From Siderastrea radians (Eukaryota > Cnidaria > Anthozoa > Scleractinia > Rhizangiidae), in contig OZ024900.1 of NCBI GenBank assembly GCA_964017195.1, forward strand, positions 28,576,441-28,640,440: a DNA stretch of 64,000 nucleotides, given 5' to 3'. A program made the translations under genes and the position numbers. The notes beneath the pieces were generated by a model. That model made no database searches, was not told the origin of the DNA, and saw only the letters and a list, made by a program, of their open reading frames with translations. Below, in pieces: positions 25,929 to 35,147 of the stretch (positions are counted from its first letter, which is position 1; the number at the start of each line of letters is the position of its first letter).

Positions 25929-26621
25929 ATGCCCCCAGACATCATGATCGGAGAACAAGATCTCGGTGCCTTGGAACTGCAAGTGGGTCATGGACATGTG
26001 GTCTACACCGGGGGAGCCAAAGGTACGGATGCCCTCGTCGAAGAACAAGCCAAACACTTTGGGATGCAACTCGAAGTCCTGGTCCCACCGAACCATCCTC
26101 GAGCCACGTTCATCACCCCTTCTACGGTGGAAGTGCTGATGTTGGCCAATCCCCATCTTCACCAGGCAGCGGAGAAACTAGGCAAAAAAATGCCCAGTCA
26201 TTTTTACACCCTGCAATTGCTGCAACGCAATTATCAATTGGCCAAGAAAGCCCATACCATCTATGCCTTTGGCATCTTGGAACCGGATCATAAACGCGTG
26301 AAAGGAGGCACTGGTTGGACTGTGCAATTGGCTATGGATTTAGGCAAACCCGTCTATCTCTTTGACATTCCCAGTCAAACGTGGTACCGCTCGGACCATT
26401 ACTACCAAGTCAACGAGAATGCCGCCACCCTAGTCACTGGCAGTCAATTTGTCCCTTGGGGCCCCAAAAAACCCACCCTTCATCAAAGCAGTGCCGTGGT
26501 AGGATCCCGGGATGTGGACGAGAAAACCCGAGCCGAAATTCAAGCCTTGTTCAACCGCACCTTCTGTCTCCCCGAGAACATTGATCAATTACGTATGGAA
26601 CTGGAAGACTTTCATTTGTAA
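25929..26621 (+). CDS. SLOG-superfamily (LOG/DprA-like) protein, 230 aa
   Basis: Rossmann-like SLOG fold: VVYTGGAKGTDALVEEQAKHFG is the first nucleotide-binding loop (GGAxGTD), RNYQLAKKAHTIYAFG is the RN...D/H strand, and KGGTGWTVQLAMDLGKPVY is the second glycine loop. SLOG proteins bind or cleave nucleotide ligands or act as sensors. ATG 25929 is preferred because the in-frame codon at 25899 lies too close to the TATA box (25883-25890). Rightward transcription, opposite to the GRF gene. Partner candidate: the SLATT-like protein at 15992-16654. Confidence 0.82.
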   Translation: MPPDIMIGEQDLGALELQVGHGHVVYTGGAKGTDALVEEQAKHFGMQLEVLVPPNHPRATFITPSTVEVLMLANPHLHQAAEKLGKKMPSHFYTLQLLQRNYQLAKKAHTIYAFGILEPDHKRVKGGTGWTVQLAMDLGKPVYLFDIPSQTWYRSDHYYQVNENAATLVTGSQFVPWGPKKPTLHQSSAVVGSRDVDEKTRAEIQALFNRTFCLPENIDQLRMELEDFHL

Positions 26622-26943
26622 AATAGACATTTCTTAATTTTTTATTTTTCAATCTGTACATAGCTTTCTTTTCAATTCTTTTACTTTTTTATTTTTTCAA
26701 TTTTTATTTTTTCAAATTGTAGATAGCTTTTTTCAATTGTAAATAGACTCGCCCCACCCGCGTGGCAAAGAACACAGACCACCCTTTGTAAAAAACATGA
26801 ACTCTTCTTTTTAATTAAAATTTTAAAAAACTGACATCACTGGTTTTGCACGTTCTTCATAAATAGTTGGTCTTGACTCACATGCCTCTTGACTCACAAT
26901 AAAAACAATCTCAACCATAAAATAAAAAAAAAATGTTCAAAGT
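26622..26943. other. AT-rich convergent intergenic region
   Basis: Separates two convergent genes. Contains several TTTTTATTTTTTCAA repeats and AATAAA-like signals on both strands, fitting paired poly(A) sites. No frame seen. Confidence 0.65.
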
Positions 26944-27507
26944 CTAATCATCCTCATTAGAATAATTTAAATTGTTCTCAGCCGAGTTTTTCCATTCCAA
27001 ATAGTTTCTTTCACCCGCCTCCTCTTCCGTCAACTCCTGTTCCTCCGGCCAGTGCTCCATTTCGTCAAAAAACATTCTAATCCCTTGCCATTGATGGCTG
27101 GCACTTACATGGGGAAGGTGGTCAACCAAGTAGGCATTCAATTCCTTGAATTGGTCCAAGGACATGGGCCATTGGCGTGCGTCCTTGGTCCACGCTCTAT
27201 TGCGGTACACCCACGGGATCACGCGGTGCACCAGGCTTCCATGTAACGCGGCGTCCGCGGTTCCTCTCTCTTCCCGGTGGCGGTACGCGTTCTCCTCATA
27301 CACCAACGCCAACAAATACAAACGAATGAAGGCCGCCACGCGTTCTCTTGTAAGGGGGCGCCACGTTTCCTCTCGTCTCTCCCACATCCCAGCAGCTAAT
27401 CTCTGTACATGGGTTACCTCCGGCCGTACTCTCCTCCTCAACACCTCCTCTCCACTCACATTCACCTCACTGGCAAGGGAACCCAATCGCCTTCTCGTTT
27501 CCGACAT
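26944..27507 (-). CDS. Helical protein, possible Bcl-2-like, 187 aa
   Basis: Starts MSETRRRLGSLASEV; a helical region with ERVAAFIRLYLLALVYEEN, then VHRVIPWVYRNRAWTKDARQ, and a very acidic tail. The PW...N..W pattern after a hydrophobic helix resembles the BH1/BH2 arrangement of Bcl-2 proteins, which some adintoviruses carry, but the match is weak and no BH3 groove can be shown. ATG 27507 is chosen because the TATA box at 27586-27591 excludes the upstream codon at 27606. Confidence 0.65.
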   Translation of the reverse strand: MSETRRRLGSLASEVNVSGEEVLRRRVRPEVTHVQRLAAGMWERREETWRPLTRERVAAFIRLYLLALVYEENAYRHREERGTADAALHGSLVHRVIPWVYRNRAWTKDARQWPMSLDQFKELNAYLVDHLPHVSASHQWQGIRMFFDEMEHWPEEQELTEEEAGERNYLEWKNSAENNLNYSNEDD

Positions 27508-27585
27508 TTTTGGCTCACACAACAAACATAAGTCAACAAGGACCGGCTCAAAGCTAAGAGTGACGTCCTGTGGCCTCCCTTGACT

Positions 27586-27591
27586 TATATA
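27586..27591 (-). promoter_or_regulatory. TATA box of the acidic helical gene
   Basis: TATATAAG read on the minus strand, about 80 bases before ATG 27507. Confidence 0.55.
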
Positions 27592-27733
27592 CCCCCATTC
27601 GCGCAATGCCTCATGGTCTATCTAAGGAGGGGGGGGAGGGGGGTCCCCCCTCCTCGTCCCCGTCCCCTCCCAAAGTATCATGGGACCTCCTTTTCATTGG
27701 CCCCTTCCCTCCCATGGGACCCTTTGATTTCTC

Positions 27734-27741
27734 TATAAAAA
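27734..27741 (+). promoter_or_regulatory. TATA box, rightward
   Basis: TATAAAAA with a GC-rich tract upstream (27622-27672), as in the polymerase divergent promoter. 59 bases before the ATG of the microprotein at 27800. Confidence 0.6.
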
Positions 27742-27799
27742 CCACCGTCCCATTTCATGTTTTCACACTCATCAATGATCTGATTATTCCTTTGGTCTA

Positions 27800-27937
27800 A
27801 TGGGTCTGGTTGATCTAACATTCTTGCTTACTTTGCTTGGCTGCTTCCTGGTTTGCTTGGATGTCCTACTCCAATTGGTGGGCATCATCATCTTCTGGCG
27901 ACCACAACGACTCAGCTGGAGTTTGGCTTTTTTATGA
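27800..27937 (+). CDS. Candidate hydrophobic microprotein, 45 aa
   Basis: A 45-codon frame from ATG 27800 to TGA 27937 downstream of a TATA box. It is very Leu/Val/Ile-rich (LTFLLTLLGCFLVCLDVLLQ) then has FWRPQRL, a single membrane span followed by a basic turn. Could be a small membrane protein or a chance frame; a short upstream ATG frame precedes it. Confidence 0.4.
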   Translation: MGLVDLTFLLTLLGCFLVCLDVLLQLVGIIIFWRPQRLSWSLAFL

Positions 27938-27974
27938 GGACTGTTCAGTTACATTTCGCGTGGTTTGGGATGCA

Positions 27975-28450
27975 CCTTCACATCAAAAAGGAACACTCGT
28001 ATTATCAAAAGGAACACTCGTATTATTAAATAGGAACTCATATTATCAAAAAGGAACTCCTCCAAAAGGAACCCTTAACAATGTGATGGGGGTTAATGAT
28101 CAGAAGCCTCCTGTTCGCTCTCGTCACTTGCAGGGGAAGTTCCTCTGCTCACTTGATCGCACTCCACCGATGCGGCACTCGTATTATTAAATAGGAACTC
28201 ATATTATCAAAAAGGAACTCATCAAAAAGGAACACTCGTATTATCAAAAGGAACACTCGTACTCGTATTATCAAAAGGAACACTCATATTATTAAATAGG
28301 AACTCATATTATCAAAAAGGAACTCATCAAAAAGGAACACTCGTATTATCAAAAGGAACACTCGTACTCGTATTATCAAAAGGAACACTCATATTATTAA
28401 ATAGGAACTCATATTATCAAAAAAAGGAACTCCTCCAAAAGGAACCCTTC
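27975..28450 (+). repeat. Tandem array of GGAAC(A/T)C-containing units
   Basis: Repeats of AAAAGGAACACTCGTATTAT and AAATAGGAACTCATATTATC. A higher-order period of about 106 bases is visible (28215 against 28321). Non-coding; near the right end of the element. Confidence 0.85.
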
Positions 28451-28690
28451 CGCCCGCTTCGAACTCCTCTGGTCACGTGATCCCTCTCTTGCCGGCTCTC
28501 GTCACTTGCAGGGGAAGTTCCTCTGGTCACTTGATCGCTCTCGTCACTTGCAAGAGAAGTTCCTCTGCTTACTTGTGTATTCATCATTATCTAATTTGGA
28601 GGTGCTCTCTTGCAGGCTCTCGTCACTTGCAGGGGAAGTTCCTCTGGTCACTTGATCGCTCTCGTCACTTGCACACTTGCAAGAGACGAG
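28109..28690 (+). repeat. CTCTCGTCACTTGCAGG repeats related to the TIR
   Basis: Units of CTCTCGTCACTTGCAGGGGA then AGTTCCTCTGGTCACTTGAT at about 28117, 28497, 28541, 28618 and 28660. They resemble the TIR stretch GGAAGTTCCTCTGGTCACGT. Confidence 0.8.
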
Positions 28691-28790
28691 GCCGCTTGGA
28701 CCCGCCACATCGTCGCCTTTCATGATCCTGCTTGTCGTGGCTTGAGGAGGGGTCTTTGTATTTCTTCTTTGACATTCTGACGCATGACGT
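28686..28790 (+). repeat. Degenerate copies of polymerase-gene segments
   Basis: 28686-28730 resembles 11836-11885 (start of the polymerase gene) and 28731-28790 resembles about 7859-7920 (near its end), both in the same orientation as the left copy. They look like scrambled gene conversion or recombination scars. Confidence 0.65.
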
Positions 28791-29209
28791 ACAAGTTAGT
28801 GTATGACAAAAGAGTCCTGGATTCCCGCACCTTCAAAACCTACCCCTATGGCTACCAGTAACTGTATCTTAAAAGGAACAGAACTCAAAGGAAACGTTCT
28901 TGTAAAACAAATTAATAAAATATCATTTATTTTTAATTCGTGTTGTTTTCAAAGGACCACCCCTCTTCCCCAACTTGGACTTTGGACTTTTGAGCCCGCG
29001 GTTTTCCTTCCCCTTGAGCCCACGATCCTTTTTTCACACTCGTCAGCGGTTTCCCATCTCAAATCACGTGACTTCCGGTTCCCATGAGCCCGCGATCCTC
29101 TTTTGCCCACTGGTCAGCGGTTTCCCGCACCGGAAGTTCCTCTGGTCACGTGATCGCTCTCGACCAATCAGGAGCCTGCAGTTGTGACAAACGGGCCCGA
29201 TTTACTACT
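28789..29209. repeat. Right terminal inverted repeat
   Basis: 421 bases, inverted match to 7377-7783 with a 14-base insertion just after the orphan last polymerase codons (around 28857). Over the outer part (28975-29187 against 7399-7611) the two copies appear identical. Confidence 0.94.
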
Positions 29210-29215
29210 CAGCGT
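29210..29215. repeat. Target site duplication of the Polinton, right copy
   Basis: CAGCGT, identical to 7371-7376. Confidence 0.93.
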
Positions 29216-29415
29216 TCAAACCAATTGAGCTAACAAGCCAACTGGGAGCTGGTCATTAAATTGGTTCGTAATATACCCGGGAAAGATGAAGATGAAATTA
29301 TGAATATATGAAATTCATATATTTGAACTGCGGAATGAAGAATTAAATGTAAAGAAGATCCTCGCAGTTATTAACGCAACTTATGCAGTTGCGAAAAGAA
29401 AGCCTGAAAAAATCA

Positions 29416-29486
29416 GGCTTGCCGGGATTCGAACCCTGACCTCTGCGATACCGGTGCAGCGCTCTAACCAATTGAGCTAACAAGCC
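29416..29486 (-). tRNA. tRNA-like head of a SINE
   Basis: 71 bases with acceptor stem (GGCTTGT/GCAAGCC), D arm (TTAGCTCAATTGGTTAGAGC), loop CCGGTAT and T loop TTCGAAT. Position 33 is C and stems have mismatches, so it is a repeat-borne tRNA relative rather than a clear functional tRNA. Three copies here (one split). Confidence 0.6.
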
Positions 29487-29640
29487 AACTGGGAGCTGGT
29501 CATTAAATTGGTTCGTAATATACCCGGGAAAGATGAAGATGAAATTATGAATATATGAAATTCATATATTTGAACTGCGGAATGAAGAATTAAATGTAAA
29601 GAAGATCCTCGCAGTTGTTAACGCAACTTATGCAGTTTCA

Positions 29641-29845
29641 TCTTCATCTTTCCCGGGTATATTACGAACCAATTTAATTAATGACCAGCTCCCAGTTGGC
29701 TTGTTAGTTCAATTGGTTAGAGCGCTGCACCGGTATCGCAGAGGTCAGGGTTCGAATCCCGGCAAGCCTGATTTTTTTAGGCTTTCTTTTCGCAACTGCA
29801 TAAGTTGCGTTAATAACTGCGAGGATCTTCTTTACATTTAATAAA
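29641..29845 (+). repeat. Inverted SINE copy with tRNA-like head (29698-29768)
   Basis: The same tRNA-like sequence and tail (GCAACTGCATAAGTTGCGTT) in plus orientation, making an inverted pair with 29416-29640. Confidence 0.85.
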
Positions 29846-31514
29846 ACATTTGTGTTCAATAAGGCTCTACTGTGCCGGAAATTTAAATTTGAAACACGAA
29901 ACAGCTATATTGTAAAGCAGTATAATATTGCGAATAATGTAAAATAGTTATGTAAGGAGTAAAATACTTCGCGGCCTTTAAAGTACATAGGGCAACACAG
30001 CGATATTTAAAGGCATAAATGGAAATTTAACATTCCATACACTTATGACCTCTTCTTTCCAGGGTTTATCTTATAAAAGTGTATACGCTTTTCTTTTCGC
30101 TTTTTGAGCTGAAACTAAACTTGTCTCAAGTTTTTTAAAAGCCCTTTTCTGCGTGCGTTTATTACGATTACGGCGCCGGATTATAAAATGCAAAGGTTGG
30201 GAGCGGCCACACAGGAGGAGAGAAGGTGACTAGTAGGCGTAGAGAAGGCACGACAAATATGAATGAAACACTTTTTAGAGATACCCCATCTTACCACATA
30301 AACCTATTCATTATTTAACGACTTGAATGGCAGTATTTTCACAAATTGATAAGTGCCAGCAAAAAAAATAATAAAAAATAAATAAATAAATAAAAAAGGG
30401 GGAGCTCCGCTTTTAGGCTTTGCTTAATCTATATATTAAATTAACCTGGATGGCTCTAAACCACAAGACTGAAAATCAGTTTGACCACGGTTCCGACGAT
30501 TTTAACGGGATGTATGAGATGTCAGATCACCGTTTACTTGTAGCTAAGCTAAAGCTGAAATTCAGGAATATATACCACTAACAACCCCTGCCAAAGCTAT
30601 TCTAAGTTACAACTCAAAACTTTTCCAAGTCTCATCAACCCTCAGATTGCGCTTAGCAACAGGTACCAAGCACTAGCACATTTTAATCATGAGGACCAGC
30701 AACCGAGTACAAAGGAGGTGTGTTAGGAGTGAGATAGAAAGAGGGGTTGAAACATTTAAAAGATGTCCTTGGGGTCAGATGACCAAATATCAGTAGAAGA
30801 AAGATATGAGACAACAAAACGATAGCGGATAGAATGCTTAACATATCAGAAGAAACAATGGCCGTGTTCTGAGGAGATCACGTGTCAACGTAACCAGGTA
30901 ACATATAAGCTACCATCGGGAACCTGCAATTGAGGAGAAGGCGAGGAGTACCTAAAAACGCTTGGAGAAGGTTAGGTGCGCAAGAACTACCGCAGCTAGG
31001 GTAACGTTGGAATGACATGAAAGGAGAAACCGAGCTAGCGAATAGTGGAGGAAGAGTTGAATGTTGACGCCCCATGCTTCACCTGGGAGCTTTGGGGGTG
31101 CAGGAATAGAGCAGCGCTATTTGTTGCATTTGGAATTCCATTTTAAAATGTGCTTTTAAATAATGATGATTAAAAAGACCCTTGCATGTTTTGACTTTCT
31201 GATATGTTATTAAAGGACAAATTCCGGGAAAACAAATTCATGTTCAATATTTACATAGTTAAGAATTCCGTTCAACCATTACTTTTATCTTAGTGTTGTC
31301 TCGGTAACTCATCATGTACTATCTAGCGTGAAGGGGTCTATTGAAAGTTGACAACAGTGTTATTAGAAATCAAGTCAAACACTATGGAACAGTCAACTAA
31401 TTCCTAATTACTAATTTCCTAACCTTTCATTTATAATTAAGCGATTTCATGTGCACTTCTACGATATGAAATTGTAACACCAAAATATGACATCTCCTCA
31501 TTCACGATACTTAC
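29846..31514. other. Receptor intron, nothing recognised
   Basis: AT-rich intron sequence without an exon-like frame; simple AAATA repeats near 30360-30400. Confidence 0.5.
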
Positions 31515-31625
31515 CGCCCCTCGTACAAGCGCCGATGAGACTGACAATGTTAGGATGTTCACCAACTGTTACCATGATTTTCAGCTCGTTAATAAGGTCT
31601 CGTCTCTCTACTACAGTAGCATTTG
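31515..31625 (-). CDS. Receptor exon 14 (kinase alpha-C helix)
   Basis: Reads RRDLINELKIMVTVGEHPNI then VSLIGACTRG, the alpha-C helix with its conserved Glu and the beta-4 strand of a receptor tyrosine kinase. Starts with CA (completing Ala) and ends with one base that joins AG at 7173. The Polinton lies in the following intron. Confidence 0.92.
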
Positions 31626-31971
31626 CTGCAATTGAAACCGACAACTATTAACTCAAGGTCAAGGACCCTGAAAAGGTGAGCCTAACAAAGTCAACTGGTA
31701 TAAACAAATGACCTTGTTTCAACCCTCGTAAGTAAAAGAAGGGTTGGGGGGGATAATGTCGCCCCCTGTAAGGTATTTATCAGGTAATTCCCACAGATTG
31801 CTCAGGCGTAGGGTTTGAGACGAGTTCATTAACAAGATTTGAACCTGGAGATCGAAGAGAGAAACGTATCTAGCATAATTCATAAGTATTAAATGATTGA
31901 ATCGCCCACTGTGAATTAATAAATTAAATAAATAAATAAATTGGAATTCGCAGTGGCATCTCAACAAAGTA

Positions 31972-31982
31972 GCTATTCGTCC
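31972..31982. repeat. 11-base target duplication, left copy
   Basis: GCTATTCGTCC before the MULE-like element; identical to 35148-35158. Confidence 0.85.
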
Positions 31983-34900
31983 AACCTCGCCCCCAGGGTC
32001 TTCTCGCTTTTCAAAATGGCGGCGGCTAGACCCTGGCACACAGCAGATCACGTGTCTCCAACGAGGATGGAGATGTATTCAAAATGGCGGCTACGGCGAA
32101 AAGGGTGAGAAGAACTGGGAACGAGATGCTAAGGTGAAGATAAACAAAATGGCGGAAAGCTGAAGTTCAGTTCAAGAAAAAATAGGAAAAACAGACACGT
32201 TTTGCATTTAAGAGTCTGAGGAATACGGCAAAGTGTTAGAGGTTTTGTTTTTGCTGTTCATTGTCTCTTTTTTGTTATTTTAAAGTTAGGAGTAATGGTT
32301 TTGAGCGTATTGTACTGCGGAACTCCGTACCGCTATTTGATTCAATGTTGCTCAAGTGAACGTATTATATTTTTGATTCATGAGGCTTTAGGCAATAAAT
32401 TGTCTTATCGTTACATTGTTACAAATCTGTCCTTCTTAAATATTGTTATAAATCCGTCCTTCTCAACATTATATGCTTCAGCTTAAGACTTTTCGAATAT
32501 ATCAGGCTCAGATTAAGCTTGAAATATAAATATTATGGAGTGAGCTTAGGCCTTTAATAGAAAATGACTCATTTATTTATTTATTTATTTATTTAATATT
32601 TTTTTAAACTTATTTATTTAAGCTTATTTACAGTTCAACCTCGATTTAACAAGTGCAAGGGAATGGGAAAAGAGCAGTGTTGTATGGACTGGTTAAACTA
32701 AGTTTTAATCTGGCATATTCCAGGTGCTGCTTTGGAGGCAGTGATAATCATTTTCATTTGGCTTTCTTCAATTTATTTGTGCCATTTCGTTGTGCTACAG
32801 TTTTCCTTGTACAGTTGCAGATATCCAGGCTTTGTCACTTTCAATATTGTTTTCTACACTTTAGTTTCAGTAAGTCTCATTAAATACTAGGACTGAGGAG
32901 ATTGTGAGACTGTAAATAATGGACAAATAAAGCATTTTAACAGTGGATAGATAAAGTCCTCTTTGCATGTTAGACCAGTTCTAGGGATAATATTCCCAGG
33001 TTTGAAAAATCTTTCTGCTTAACAACTTCAATCAATTGAGTTATCTGGGTGTAGTTTGAAAGTGTTTGAAAAATTTAAATCGATGGGAAAGAGAGGATTT
33101 CAGGAAAAAAAAAGGAGAGAAAAAGATTTCATGAAGTTTTGACATTGGACTTTGTAGTTAGGCCTTTAAGCCCCAGTAGTGACAAACAAACATCTAATTT
33201 CTCCTTACAATATCACTACTTGTTCAAACATACAGGCCCTGAGAATAAAGGAAATGATCACCAAAAATAAAATGTCTGGATGTTTATGTGAATTCTCTCA
33301 GGTAGTACCATAAGACATTTACGGAGAATAGTGAGAGAACATGTTTGTTGATATCGGGGCTTAAAGTTAAGAACAAGGAAAGGAATATCATAATTGACTG
33401 CTGTCAATCTGGGGTGCTCTTATGTGGATATCAGTTTTTGATGGTCTCTTAGAATGATTTCCCATCTCATGTCTCTACTTTAAAACTATTCTCATGTCAA
33501 ACTAAGCCAAATAAAAAGGGTTTGCAGATCCAATTAGAACACCACAGAAATCCACTAAAAGTTACAACAGAGGTTCAAAGAAATAACGAGTCATCCTAAA
33601 TTTTGTAACTTAAGGATATGTGCTGATCAATTCGAATCTTCAACTTCCCTCTGGGCATACCTCAGACATTTGGCTACATGTATTTTCCTTGCGCGAGGAG
33701 TAGGGAATTTGATGCAAAGGTCCTGTGTGTATCACTCGGTCAGTTGTACGATAATTCTATCAGTTGTGTATTACCCCGTCAGTTGTGCATTACTTGGTCA
33801 CTTGTGTAACCTTTCTGTCAGTTGCATGTTGCAAGTTGCAGTTGGAAGTTGGGCATCACTTGGTCAGTTGTGCATTTTTCTGCCAGTTCTGTGTCATTCA
33901 GTGTGTCATTCAGTTGTGCATTACTCCGTCAGTTGTGTACTAATCTCTGTCAGTTGTGCATTACTCGATCAGTTGTGTATTACCCAGTCAGTTGTCTCAG
34001 ACTCGGTCAGTTGTGTTACACTCAGTCAGTTGGATGATAATTCCGTCAGTTGTTTATTACTCCGTCAGTTGCACTATTCCATCACTTGTGGATTACTCCC
34101 TCAGGTGAGTTCAATCCTCTCTTTCCCATTTCTATTTTTGAAACACTTTCAAACTTCACCCAGCTGCAGGTTACTCAATTGATTGTTTTGTTGAGCAGAA
34201 AATGTTTTCAAACCTGGAAATATTATCCCCAGAACTGTTAAATTCTTTATTTTTCCATTGTTTACAGTCTCACAATCTCCTCAGTTCTAGTGTTTAATGT
34301 GACTCACTGAAGCTAAAGTGTAGAAAACAATATTGAAAGTGACAAAGCCCTGGAGATCTACAACTGTACAAGCAAAACTGTAGCGCAAAGAACGGGCACA
34401 AATAAATTCAACAAAGTCAAAATGATTATCACTGCCTCCAAAGCAGCACCTGGAACATGCCAGATCAAAAATTAATGAGTCATTTCAATAAATGAGTCAT
34501 TTCCACTGAACTCACAGAGATGTAAGCCATGTAGAATAAATATTTTGAAGCACTAGTTTTATTTAAGGCCTAAGCTGACACTCCATAAGATTTATGTTTC
34601 AAGCTTAATCTGAGCCTGATATATTTTAAAAGTCTAAAGCTGAAGCAAATAATTTTAAGAAGGACGGATTTATAACAATATTTAAGAAGGACAGATTTGT
34701 AACAATGTAACGATAAGACAATTTATTGCCTAAAGCCTCATGAATCAAAAATATAATATGTTCATTTGAGCAACATTGAATCAACTAGCGGTTACGGAGT
34801 TCGGCAGTCGAGTACGCTCAAACCCATTATTCTTAACTTTAAAATAACAAAAAAGAAACAATGAACAGCAAAAACAAGACCTCTAACACTTTGCCGTATT

Positions 34901-35147
34901 CCTCAGACTCTTAAATGCAAAACGTGTCTGTTTTTCAAATTTTTTCTTGAACTGAACTTCAGCTTTTCCGCCATTTTGTTTATCTTCACCTTAGCATCTC
35001 GTACCCAGTTCTTCTCACCCTTTTCGCCGTAGCCGCCATTTTGAATACATCTCCATCCTCGTTGGAGACACGTGATCTGCTGTGTGCCAGGGTCTTCTCC
35101 CTAGCCGCCGCCATTTTGAAAAGCGAGAAGACCCTGGGGACGAGGTT
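31983..35147. mobile_element. MULE-like long-TIR DNA transposon, non-autonomous
   Basis: Both ends share AACCTCG(C/T)CCCCAGGGTCTT in inverted orientation; inverted arms extend about 1.0 kb each (31983-33080 and 34125-35147) with indels. Flanked by an 11-base duplication, which together with long TIRs points to the Mutator/MULE type. The centre (33720-34110) is a tandem repeat; no transposase frame. Confidence 0.82.
33720..34110 (+). repeat. Degenerate tandem repeat, GTCAGTTGTGNATTACT units
   Basis: About 17 to 24-base units (CGGTCAGTTGTG, TATTACTC) repeated many times inside the MULE-like element; the open frame across it is a by-product of the repeat. Confidence 0.85.

Larger units (their letters stand above)
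7377..29209. mobile_element. Polinton/Maverick (adintovirus-like) element, near-complete
   Basis: A 21,833-base element bounded by terminal inverted repeats and a 6-base target duplication, starting AGTAGTAAATC at both ends. It carries the defining Polinton set (protein-primed PolB, retroviral-type integrase, A32-type ATPase, adenain-like protease, double jelly-roll capsid protein) plus extra genes. By gene content it matches adintovirus-like Polintons. The two terminal repeats are almost identical, so the insertion is young. Only the polymerase shows a clear break. It lies in an intron of the receptor kinase gene. Confidence 0.97.
29210..29640 (-). repeat. tRNA-derived SINE copies (array), right of the Polinton
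   Basis: 29210-29300 completes the SINE copy split by the Polinton (tRNA 5' half ends at 29239). A second copy lies at about 29292-29530, and a third, partial one at 29530-29640. Shared blocks: GAAGATGAAATTATGAATAT and GAACTGCGGAATGAAGAATT. Confidence 0.85.

Noticed and set aside
27837..28190. 117-codon plus-strand frame starting in SWFAWMSYSNWW
   Set aside because: It does not begin with ATG, overlaps the microprotein frame, and continues into the tandem repeats.
27975..28690. CRISPR-like regularity of repeats
   Set aside because: Units are directly adjacent without unique spacers, and the genome is eukaryotic.
29416..29768. Functional tRNA genes
   Set aside because: The copies are part of a repeated SINE-like unit, have stem mismatches and C at position 33, so I treat them as tRNA-derived repeats.
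33670..34182. 170-codon frame rich in SVSCVL repeats
   Set aside because: It is a by-product of the tandem repeat in the centre of the MULE-like element.
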